NCBI RefSeq assembly: GCF_003585765.1
Contig: NZ_CP021235.1
Location: 4,092,001 to 4,156,000, forward strand
DNA: 64,000 nucleotides
DNA from: Pontibacter actiniarum
GTDB taxonomy: Bacteria > Bacteroidota > Bacteroidia > Cytophagales > Hymenobacteraceae
Direction of reading: 5' to 3'
Shown here: positions 17,273 to 23,710 of the stretch, in pieces
Position numbering within the stretch: position 1 is the stretch's first letter
Layout: each line of letters opens with the position of its first letter
Translations under genes and position numbers: made by a program
The notes under the pieces: model-generated
What the model was told of the DNA's origin: nothing
What the model saw: the letters and a program-made list of their open reading frames with translations, nothing else
Database searches by the model: none

Positions 17273-18022
17273 GGCAACGTTATACGAAGCAACAAGGGAA
17301 GAGACCTCGGCCAAAAAGCCGGGGTTTTTTTCTATGTGGTTGCCTATCACGATCACATCGGCGCCAGCGCCCAGCGTTTCGGCGGCCTTTTCAACGGTGT
17401 TGATGCCGCCGCCCACGATCAGGGGGAGCTCCACGGCCTCGCGCACCGCTGCAACCATCTCTGCGGAAACAGGCTTTTGCGCGCCGCTGCCGCCGTCGAG
17501 ATAGACGTACTGCAGGCCCAGCAGTTCGCCGGCCATGGCCGTGCAGGCGGCAATAGTGGGCTTGTTATAGGGAATAGGGGTGGTGCCGCTCATGTAGGAG
17601 GCGGTTGTCTGGAGGCCGGTGTCGACCAGCATGTAGCCGGTAGGGTACACGGCAAGCCCGCTGGCCTTCAGGGCCGGAGCCGAGATAACGTGCTGCCCGA
17701 TCAGGAAATCGGGGTTGCGGCCCGAGATGAGCGAGAGCAGCAGAATGCCGTCTGCCTGGCTGTCTATGTGCTGGCTGTTGCTCGGGAAAAGTATAACCGG
17801 GGACTGGCTGTGCTCCTTTAGGAGCCGGATAATGCCTGCCTGGTTTTGGGTGGTGATCAGGCTGCCGCCAACGAAAAAGAAATCGACCGGGTGTTGTTCG
17901 CTAAGGGCGATGATGTTCAGGCAGGATGCCTCCGTCAGGTTGTCGGGGTCGAGCAGTACTGCGAAGTGCTTCCTGCCTGTTATATGCTGTTGTGATTTCG
18001 GGCGGTCTTGGTTAAATGGCAT
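17255..18022 (-). CDS. pcrB: Geranylgeranylglyceryl/heptaprenylglyceryl phosphate synthase family (PcrB)
   Basis: 255 aa TIM-barrel prenyltransferase that joins a polyprenyl diphosphate to glycerol-1-phosphate. Signatures: KHFAVLLDPDN at about 18-28, DFFFVGGSLIT, SGRNPDFLIGQH, YLDGGSGAQKPVS near 173-185, LIVGGGINT and VIVIGNHIEKNP at the C-terminus (phosphate binding). Typical length for the bacterial group. The last gene of a tight minus-strand operon: its start overlaps the 197 aa gene by 11 bases. Prenyl chain length cannot be told by eye. Its 3' end runs into the AraC gene. Confidence 0.92.
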   Translation of the reverse strand: MPFNQDRPKSQQHITGRKHFAVLLDPDNLTEASCLNIIALSEQHPVDFFFVGGSLITTQNQAGIIRLLKEHSQSPVILFPSNSQHIDSQADGILLLSLISGRNPDFLIGQHVISAPALKASGLAVYPTGYMLVDTGLQTTASYMSGTTPIPYNKPTIAACTAMAGELLGLQYVYLDGGSGAQKPVSAEMVAAVREAVELPLIVGGGINTVEKAAETLGAGADVIVIGNHIEKNPGFLAEVSSLVASYNVALDVRR

Positions 18023-18605
18023 CCTTCTCCGGAACGATATACTCAGTTGTCTCTACCTCAGTAACCTCTACTACAGGCTCAGCTGCAATATCGTTATTTT
18101 CGGAGACACTGTGTAAGTATTCCTCGAGCTTTTTGGTGGCGTACATCATTACCAGGGCCATAACCTGCTGCTGCAGCGCTTTGCCCATTTCGGATTTCAT
18201 AAAGCCTTTAGACTTTTTTTTTGTGCCCCTGCTGTGGTCGGCGTGGTGCATGCGCTCCGAGGAAATGGTGTAGCCGTCCTCCTGCTCGTGCACGTAGGAG
18301 TCGTAGTCGATAAGCGGGGTGGAGGTGTGCACCGGGTCAAGGGCGGTAACCGTGGTGGCTTTATGCCCTTTGTGTTTCTTCTTGGCCTTTGCCTCCTTCA
18401 CCTTCTTTTTGCCGCCCGTAAACATGCGCTTCACCAGCCAGCCGGCCAGCAGCACGCCGCCCGCTACGGCAACTTTCTTCCCGATTTCCTGCCCCTGCGA
18501 TTTGATTTGGTCCACATCGCCCATCAGCGCCCTTTTGTACTCGTCTTTCTGGCGTTCCAAAAAGTCGCGCTCGTTATCAAACAGTGGGTTGTTTAATTCG
18601 CTCAT
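18012..18605 (-). CDS. Hypothetical protein with basic linker, one membrane segment
   Basis: 197 aa. N-terminus LFDNERDFLERQKDEYKRAL looks helical and charged; a single hydrophobic segment VAVAGGVLLAGWLVKRMF follows at about 49-66, then a very basic stretch (GGKKKVKEAKAKKKHKGHKA), a polar middle and an amphipathic helix ALQQQVMALVMMYATKKLEE near 145-165. Reminiscent of the YtxH-type proteins found beside holin-X genes, but I cannot assign a family. Starts in a 4-base ATGA overlap with the upstream holin-like gene and overlaps pcrB by 11 bases, so the three are translated as a unit. Confidence 0.75.
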   Translation of the reverse strand: MSELNNPLFDNERDFLERQKDEYKRALMGDVDQIKSQGQEIGKKVAVAGGVLLAGWLVKRMFTGGKKKVKEAKAKKKHKGHKATTVTALDPVHTSTPLIDYDSYVHEQEDGYTISSERMHHADHSRGTKKKSKGFMKSEMGKALQQQVMALVMMYATKKLEEYLHSVSENNDIAAEPVVEVTEVETTEYIVPEKDAI

Positions 18606-18982
18606 ACGTGTTTCTCTCGTTTGTCAGATTTATAGATGGTGTTGTCAAATGCTTTGTCAGCCACGTTGTTAAATACTTTTTTATCCAGCCCTACCACAAG
18701 CACAACCAGAATTATAGCGTAAAACAAAGCTACAATGCCAAAGCCCCAGAAGCTGCTGTCGAGTAGCTCGTTTAGCAGCAAACCGATAAAAAGGTTCAGG
18801 AAGAGGAAGAACATTAAGCCGACCACACCCAGTAGCACGGCGTGGATGGTGCTTACAAAAACTGCTTTCAGCTTCTCCTGTATCTCCAGCCGTATGATAT
18901 CTATGCGGGTATCAATGTACCCCATGAGGTTCTCTATTAGGTTTGGGTTTTGCTCGCGTGTTCCGTTGTCTTGAATAGCCAT
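18602..18982 (-). CDS. Phage-holin-like membrane protein (Holin-X type)
   Basis: 126 aa. An amphipathic N-terminal helix (NLMGYIDTRIDIIRLEIQEK) is followed by two long hydrophobic segments, about 46-70 and 79-100, the layout of the Actinobacterial holin-X / YqjE-like family. Despite the name these are chromosomal housekeeping membrane proteins; nothing phage-like surrounds it. First gene of the operon leading to pcrB. Function unknown, perhaps envelope stress or membrane organisation. Confidence 0.8.
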   Translation of the reverse strand: MAIQDNGTREQNPNLIENLMGYIDTRIDIIRLEIQEKLKAVFVSTIHAVLLGVVGLMFFLFLNLFIGLLLNELLDSSFWGFGIVALFYAIILVVLVVGLDKKVFNNVADKAFDNTIYKSDKREKHV

Positions 18983-19137
18983 ATGTTTTTAGCTTTTTTT
19001 ATGCTTTTTCTGTATACGAGGTTAGGGTTAAAAATTTACGCAAAGTATAACTGATTAGAACTGTAGTACGAAATTTGAGGTTTATTGTCCGGATTTAGTT
19101 AAATTTAAGACTGATCTTTCTTGAGATTGACACCTGT

Positions 19138-20253
19138 TTGAACAAAAATTACTACAACGTTTTAGGCATTAGCCAGACGGCCTCGGCGCAGGAAGTGAAG
19201 GCGGCGTACAAGCGGCTCGCGATCAAGTACCACCCGGACAAAAACCCGGGCAACGTGCTTGCCGAGGAGCTCTTCAAGGTGGTTAACGCCGCCTACCAGA
19301 CGCTGTCTAACCCGAGTAAGCGCGCCCTCTACGACATGCGCCTGCAGTACCAGCGCGAACAGCACCACCGTGCCGTTATGCAGCACCAGCCGCGGCGCTA
19401 CGAGGAGCGCCACTACCGCACCCGGCAGCCAGCCGGGGTGTCGGAGCGGCATTATAAAACGCGCCAGCCCAACAATAACCGCTTCTCCCGCAAAGACTGG
19501 TACATTACCCTGGCCTTTGTGGGAGGGATTCTGTTTTTCAGCCTGCTGCTGAAAACCGTTATGGACCACATCACCGGTGAAGATAAGTATAAAACAGCGC
19601 TGACGTATATAGCAGACGGTAAATATAGCAGCGCGCATCGCCTACTGACCGATGCCATCCAGTTTATGCCCGACAAGGCGGCGGCCTACGAGGCGCGCGC
19701 CATGATTGAGCTGGATGTGTACGAAAACTATAACTCGGCGTTACGGGACCTGAACAAGGCCATAGCCCTGCAGGAGCGGCCATCGGCGCAGGTGTACTAC
19801 ATGCGCGGGTGCAGCTATAAGCAGCTGGCGCACTACCAGCAGGCGGAGCAGGACCTGACGCGGGCACTGAAGCTCAACAAGAATTTCTGGCAGGCGCACC
19901 TGAAGCGGGGAGAAGTGCGCCTGTTCTACCTCAAGGATTACAAATCGGCTATAAAAGACTTTACCACCTTTTTGAACCATGGCAGTGCCAGTGCGGAGCA
20001 GGTGGAGGCGCTGACGTTCCGTGGCTTTGGGTACTACAAGCAGGGGCAGTGGGCGCGGTCGGAGCAGGACTATCGTTCCGCGTTGGCCCTGGCCAAGGGC
20101 GACGAAGACAGCAGCGGCCGCCTGTACTACCTGCTGGGCCGCACTGCGCTGGGGCAACAGCAGCCTGACTCGGCCTGCGCGCACTTCTACCGGGCCTACC
20201 AGCAGGGGTATACCGCAGCCGTACTGGAGCTGCGTGACAGGTGCCAGCCCTAA
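19138..20253 (+). CDS. J-domain protein with membrane anchor and TPR repeats
   Basis: 371 aa. An N-terminal J domain (residues 1-68) with HPD at 32-34 should stimulate a DnaK-type chaperone. A basic, histidine/arginine-rich linker at 70-120 includes two near-repeats (RHYRTRQPAG and RHYKTRQPNN). A membrane helix WYITLAFVGGILFFSLLLKT lies at about 122-141, followed by TPR-like repeats to the end (YENYNSALRDLNKAIALQER; YQQAEQDLTRALKLNKNFWQ). TTG is the start: the J domain begins immediately and no ATG exists before residue 66. The TPR part would be on the opposite side of the membrane from the J domain. Single gene; partner unknown. Confidence 0.88.
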   Translation: MNKNYYNVLGISQTASAQEVKAAYKRLAIKYHPDKNPGNVLAEELFKVVNAAYQTLSNPSKRALYDMRLQYQREQHHRAVMQHQPRRYEERHYRTRQPAGVSERHYKTRQPNNNRFSRKDWYITLAFVGGILFFSLLLKTVMDHITGEDKYKTALTYIADGKYSSAHRLLTDAIQFMPDKAAAYEARAMIELDVYENYNSALRDLNKAIALQERPSAQVYYMRGCSYKQLAHYQQAEQDLTRALKLNKNFWQAHLKRGEVRLFYLKDYKSAIKDFTTFLNHGSASAEQVEALTFRGFGYYKQGQWARSEQDYRSALALAKGDEDSSGRLYYLLGRTALGQQQPDSACAHFYRAYQQGYTAAVLELRDRCQP

Positions 20254-20316
20254 CGAGGTGCTGTGCCAGTGCTGCGTAAAGGTGCCGGCTCCGGCCTCTG
20301 GCATGCCTCGCGTTAG
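20250..20316 (+). other. Composite hairpin at the 3' end of the J-domain gene
   Basis: CTAACGAGG (20250-20258, including the stop codon) pairs imperfectly with CCTCGCGTTAG (20306-20316), TGCCAG (20264-20269) with CTGGCA (20298-20303), and GCCGG with CCGGC inside. No T run follows, so it is not a plain terminator. A second GCGCGC-flanked inverted repeat runs to about 20372. Confidence 0.45.
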
Positions 20317-20404
20317 ATAGAGCGCGCCGTGCACATAACAAACAGCGCCCCTGTTGTTTGCGCGCGAACAGCTGGCCCCAAGCACGGGGTTGCTAAGTAT
20401 GAAT

Positions 20405-20550
20405 AAGTATAAAGGTAAGCTTCAGGGATGTGTGGGCCGGGCTGCCGTGGGCAACTGTCGGTGTGGAAACAAAGTATAAAAGTGCCTGTTAAAGAAGATG
20501 GGAGAGGGTAGAAACAAAAAACCCTCACTGGTTAAAGTGAGGGTTTAAGC
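20405..20550. terminator. Terminator of tRNA-Phe and adjoining spacer
   Basis: The spacer holds two AAGTATAAA words (about 20405 and 20471). At 20519-20546 an 11-bp stem, arms 20519-20529 and 20536-20546, is followed on the minus strand by a T6 run: a terminator placed directly after tRNA-Phe. The rest of the 20317-20518 spacer shows no gene. Confidence 0.7.
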
Positions 20551-20626
20551 TGGTGGTGATGATTGGAATCGAACCAACGACACAAGGATTTTCAGTCCTT
20601 TGCTCTACCAACTGAGCTACATCACC
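20551..20626 (-). tRNA. tRNA-Phe (anticodon GAA)
   Basis: 76 bases including an encoded CCA end. The 7-bp acceptor stem is GGTGATG/CATCACC, the D arm GCTC...GAGC, the anticodon stem AAGGA/TCCTT around CTGAAAA with anticodon GAA, and the T loop TTCGATT. All cloverleaf pairings hold. Its own promoter lies upstream and its own terminator downstream. Confidence 0.97.
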
Positions 20627-20661
20627 AGCTCTTGTTGTGCCCCTTGTTTCGAAAGGGTATG

Positions 20662-20692
20662 CAAAAGTAGCAACTAACTTTTAAGTAGCAAA
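20662..20692 (-). promoter_or_regulatory. Promoter of tRNA-Phe
   Basis: Minus-strand TTTG (20689-20692), 19 bases, TACTTTTG (20662-20669); 36 bases from the tRNA 5' end. Same geometry as the tRNA-Val promoters. Confidence 0.75.
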
Positions 20693-20793
20693 CAATCGGC
20701 GCAAAAATTTTTTAAAAAATGTGTTGGTGTACATCTTTCTCATTATTCTACTATCTTTATCTACTAATTAGTATGTATAACGAATAAATTGCC

Positions 20794-22170
20794 GTGATAA
20801 TAGGACTAGAGAACATCATCTTTCTGATTGTGGCCGCCATTGGGATTGGCCTCTTTGTGTGGCAGATCCGCAAAATCCGTAAGAACGTGCTGATGGGCCG
20901 GGATTTGGAGCTGGCTGACAACACATCTGAGCGTATCAACAAAACACTGCTGGTGGCCTTTGGGCAGCAGAAAATGTTTAAACGCATGCTGCCCGCCGTG
21001 CTGCACCTGTTTGTGTATGTAGGCTTCCTGGTAATTAATATCGAAGTGCTGGAGATCCTTATAGACGGTATCTTCGGGACGCACCGTATCCTGGGCTTCG
21101 CCGGTATCCTGTACAGTGGCCTGATGGCCATAAACGAGATCCTGGCCGCGCTGGTGATTGTCGCCTGTGCGATATTCCTGTGGCGCCGAAACGTAACGCA
21201 CGTGCCGCGCCTTTGGAACGGGGTGGAGATGCGCGCCTGGCCAAAGCTGGACGCGAACCTGATCCTGATCACGGAGATCGTGCTGATGCTGGCGCTGTTT
21301 GCCTTTAACATATCCGACCTGAAGCTGGCGCAGCTGCGGGGTGCGCACATTGCCGGAGCCTTCCCGATCAGCTCGCTGTTTGTGAACGCCCTGGGCAGCG
21401 ACCCGGAGACGCTGCATGTAATTGGCCGCGTGGGCTGGTGGTTCCACATACTGGGCATCCTGGCCTTTATGAACTACCTGCCAAGCTCCAAGCACTTCCA
21501 CATCATCATGGCCTTCCCGAACGTGTACTACTCCAAGCTGCTGCCGAAGGGTAAGTTTACCACCAACCCGGCCATCACGCACGAGATCAAGGCCATGCTG
21601 GACCCTAGCTACCAGCCGCCAGCCCCTGAGGTAGACGCGGAAGGAAACCCGGTGATACAGCGCTTTGGCGCCAAAGATGTGGAAGACCTGACCTGGAAGC
21701 AGCTGATGGACTCCTACACCTGTACGGAGTGCGGCCGCTGTACATCGGTTTGCCCGGCCAACATGACAGGAAAGCTGCTCTCGCCGCGTAAGATCGTGAT
21801 GGATACCCGCGACAGGATGGAAGAGAAAGGCGAGCACCCGGCTATCTTTGCGCCGAACCACTACAAGGAGATGGGCGTGGAGCGCGTGGAGGTGACCGAA
21901 GAGAAAACATTGCTGCGCGGCTACATCACGCCGGAAGAGCTCTGGGCCTGCACCAGCTGTAACGCCTGCGTAGAGGCCTGCCCGGTAAATATCGACCAGC
22001 TGTCTACCATCATGGACCTGCGTCGCTTCCTGGTGCTGGAAGAGTCTGCTGCGCCGGCATCGCTGAACGCCATGTTCACCAACATCGAGAACAACGGTGC
22101 GCCGTGGGCCTTCTCGCCGGCCGACCGCTTTAACTGGGCCGATGAACTGTATGTACCTTCAAAAAATTAG
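20794..22170 (+). CDS. Membrane Fe-S oxidoreductase subunit (NarI-like + two 4Fe-4S)
   Basis: 458 aa. The N-terminal half has about five membrane helices with histidines (HLFVYVGFLV, WWFHILGILAFMNYLP), like the haem-b anchor of respiratory oxidoreductases. The C-terminal half has two 4Fe-4S ligand sets: C310, C313, C316, C320 (CTECGRCTSVCPA) and C386, C389, C392, C396 (CTSCNACVEACPV). GTG at 20794 is the start. With the following CCG protein it resembles a split version of heterodisulfide-reductase-like or ETF:quinone Fe-S oxidoreductases, moving electrons into the quinone pool. Electron donor not shown by the sequence. Confidence 0.88.
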   Translation: MIIGLENIIFLIVAAIGIGLFVWQIRKIRKNVLMGRDLELADNTSERINKTLLVAFGQQKMFKRMLPAVLHLFVYVGFLVINIEVLEILIDGIFGTHRILGFAGILYSGLMAINEILAALVIVACAIFLWRRNVTHVPRLWNGVEMRAWPKLDANLILITEIVLMLALFAFNISDLKLAQLRGAHIAGAFPISSLFVNALGSDPETLHVIGRVGWWFHILGILAFMNYLPSSKHFHIIMAFPNVYYSKLLPKGKFTTNPAITHEIKAMLDPSYQPPAPEVDAEGNPVIQRFGAKDVEDLTWKQLMDSYTCTECGRCTSVCPANMTGKLLSPRKIVMDTRDRMEEKGEHPAIFAPNHYKEMGVERVEVTEEKTLLRGYITPEELWACTSCNACVEACPVNIDQLSTIMDLRRFLVLEESAAPASLNAMFTNIENNGAPWAFSPADRFNWADELYVPSKN

Positions 22171-22276
22171 ACGAAAGAGTTTTTAGACAGAGGACAAAAG
22201 ACTTTAAGGTGCTAGGGGTGTAAATTTCAATCCTTTGTCTTTGGTCAAGTAGCCCTTTGTCCTTTTAAAATATCAG

Positions 22277-23095
22277 ATGGAAGAGAATAAGAGATTAGTA
22301 AAAGTGCCCACCATGGCTGAAATGGCAGCTAATGGTGAAGAACCGGAAGTGTTGTTTTGGGTAGGCTGTGCCGGCTCCTTCGATGACCGCTACAAGAGAG
22401 TAACCCGCGCGTTTGTGCAGATACTGGAGCATGTGGGGGTAAAGTATGCCGTGCTGGGTACGGAAGAAAGCTGCACCGGCGACCCTGCCAAGCGTGCCGG
22501 TAATGAGTTCCTGTTCCAGATGCAGGCGCTTACCAACATTGAGGTGCTGAACGGCTACAACATCAAGACGATTGTTACGGCCTGCCCGCACTGCTTTAAC
22601 ACGATCAAGAACGAGTACCCAGACCTGGGCGGTAACTACGAGGTGATCCACCACTCCACCTTCCTGCAGCAGCTTATAAACGAGGGCAAGGTGCACGTAA
22701 AAGGCGGAGAGGCCTTCAAAGGGCAGCGGATCACGTACCACGACTCCTGCTACCTGGGCCGCGCCAACGATATTTACGAGGCGCCGCGCGATGTGCTGGC
22801 CGCTCTGGATGCGGACCTGGTGGAGATGAAAAGGGTAAGGGCAAACGGACTTTGCTGCGGTGCCGGTGGTGCCCAGATGTTTAAAGAGCCGGAGCCGGGC
22901 AACAAGGACATCAACATCGAAAGAACGGAAGAGGCCCTGGCTACCCTGGGTGCCGGCAACGGTGTAATCGCCACTGCCTGCCCTTTCTGTATGGTGATGA
23001 TGAACGACGGCGTGAAGAACAAGGAGCAGGAAGAAAGCGTAAAAGTTTTTGATATTGCCGAACTCATCGCCCAGGCCGAAGGCCTGAGCAAATAG
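22277..23095 (+). CDS. Fe-S protein with two cysteine-rich CCG domains (HdrB/GlpC-like)
   Basis: 272 aa soluble protein. Two cysteine-rich modules of the CCG type: VGCAGSFDDR with ESCTGDPAKRAGNE and ACPHCFNTIKNEYP in the first half, and DSCYLGR, GLCCGAGGA and ACPFCMVMM in the second. These bind noncubane or 4Fe-4S clusters in HdrB, GlpC and lactate-utilisation proteins. It lies 106 bases after the membrane Fe-S subunit on the same strand, and in other bacteria the two parts are one polypeptide. The intergenic region carries an 8-base inverted repeat (AGGACAAA/TTTGTCCT) of unknown meaning. Confidence 0.88.
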   Translation: MEENKRLVKVPTMAEMAANGEEPEVLFWVGCAGSFDDRYKRVTRAFVQILEHVGVKYAVLGTEESCTGDPAKRAGNEFLFQMQALTNIEVLNGYNIKTIVTACPHCFNTIKNEYPDLGGNYEVIHHSTFLQQLINEGKVHVKGGEAFKGQRITYHDSCYLGRANDIYEAPRDVLAALDADLVEMKRVRANGLCCGAGGAQMFKEPEPGNKDINIERTEEALATLGAGNGVIATACPFCMVMMNDGVKNKEQEESVKVFDIAELIAQAEGLSK

Positions 23096-23200
23096 TAGCT
23101 GCTTGTGGGTTGCCGGCGGTAAAAGGCCTTGTCCTGTCTCTAGGGGCAGCGGTTTGCCGCAGGCAATCAACAACTAATATTTATCTATTCAACCATTACC

Positions 23201-23683
23201 ATGTATATTCCGTTTAGCGAATTGCCGCCACAGGCGCGCCTCTGGATTTACCAGGCAAGCCGCGCACTCACAGAGGCGGAACAGGCTGAAATAAAACCGC
23301 TTCTGGAGCGTTTTGCTACTGAGTGGAGCAGCCACGGCAAAGGCCTGCAGGCCTCGGCGGAGCTGCTGCACGACCAGTTTTTAGTGCTGGCCAACAACGA
23401 GGATGAAACCGCCGCCAGCGGATGCTCCATTGATAAGTCCGTCGGGTTTGTGCGGGAGCTGGAGCAGCGCTTTAACGTCTCGTTCTTCGACCGAACACAG
23501 CTGGCCTTCCTGAGAGACGGGGAGGTGAGCCTGGTGGGGATGCAGGAGCTGAAGGGCAAAGTGGCAGCCGGCGAAATTGATAAGGATACACTATACTTCG
23601 ATACTTTAGTGAATAACTACGGAGAACTGCAGCAGGCATGGCCACGGCCGGCCGGCAACAGCTGGCTCTCCCGATATTTCTAA
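23201..23683 (+). CDS. Conserved Bacteroidota protein of unknown function
   Basis: 160 aa. I recognise the family from its start MYIPFSELPPQARLWIYQA, the central ASGCSIDKSVGFVRELEQ and NVSFFDRTQLAFL. Public annotation often calls it an ABC transporter ATPase, but no Walker A, signature or Walker B motif is present and it is far too short. The conserved cysteine (Cys79 region, SGCSID) and aromatic residues suggest a small globular cytoplasmic protein. It follows the Fe-S protein by 105 bases and precedes the OmpA lipoprotein by 27. Confidence 0.8.
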   Translation: MYIPFSELPPQARLWIYQASRALTEAEQAEIKPLLERFATEWSSHGKGLQASAELLHDQFLVLANNEDETAASGCSIDKSVGFVRELEQRFNVSFFDRTQLAFLRDGEVSLVGMQELKGKVAAGEIDKDTLYFDTLVNNYGELQQAWPRPAGNSWLSRYF

Positions 23684-23710
23684 TCAGGCTGAAACCTAAC
23701 ATACTTGTTC

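Noticed and set aside
18602-18982. Possible prophage suggested by a holin-like protein
   Set aside because: No integrase, terminase, capsid or lysin gene is nearby; holin-X-type proteins are ordinary chromosomal genes.
20806-21861. A 351-codon minus-strand open frame opposite the Fe-S membrane subunit
   Set aside because: No recognisable domain; the opposite strand encodes the cysteine clusters of a real protein.
22171-22276. A regulatory RNA between the two Fe-S genes
   Set aside because: Only an 8-base inverted repeat (AGGACAAA/TTTGTCCT) is visible and the gap is short; not enough to call.
23201-23683. ABC transporter ATPase
   Set aside because: No nucleotide-binding motifs; the name appears to be an inherited misannotation of the family.
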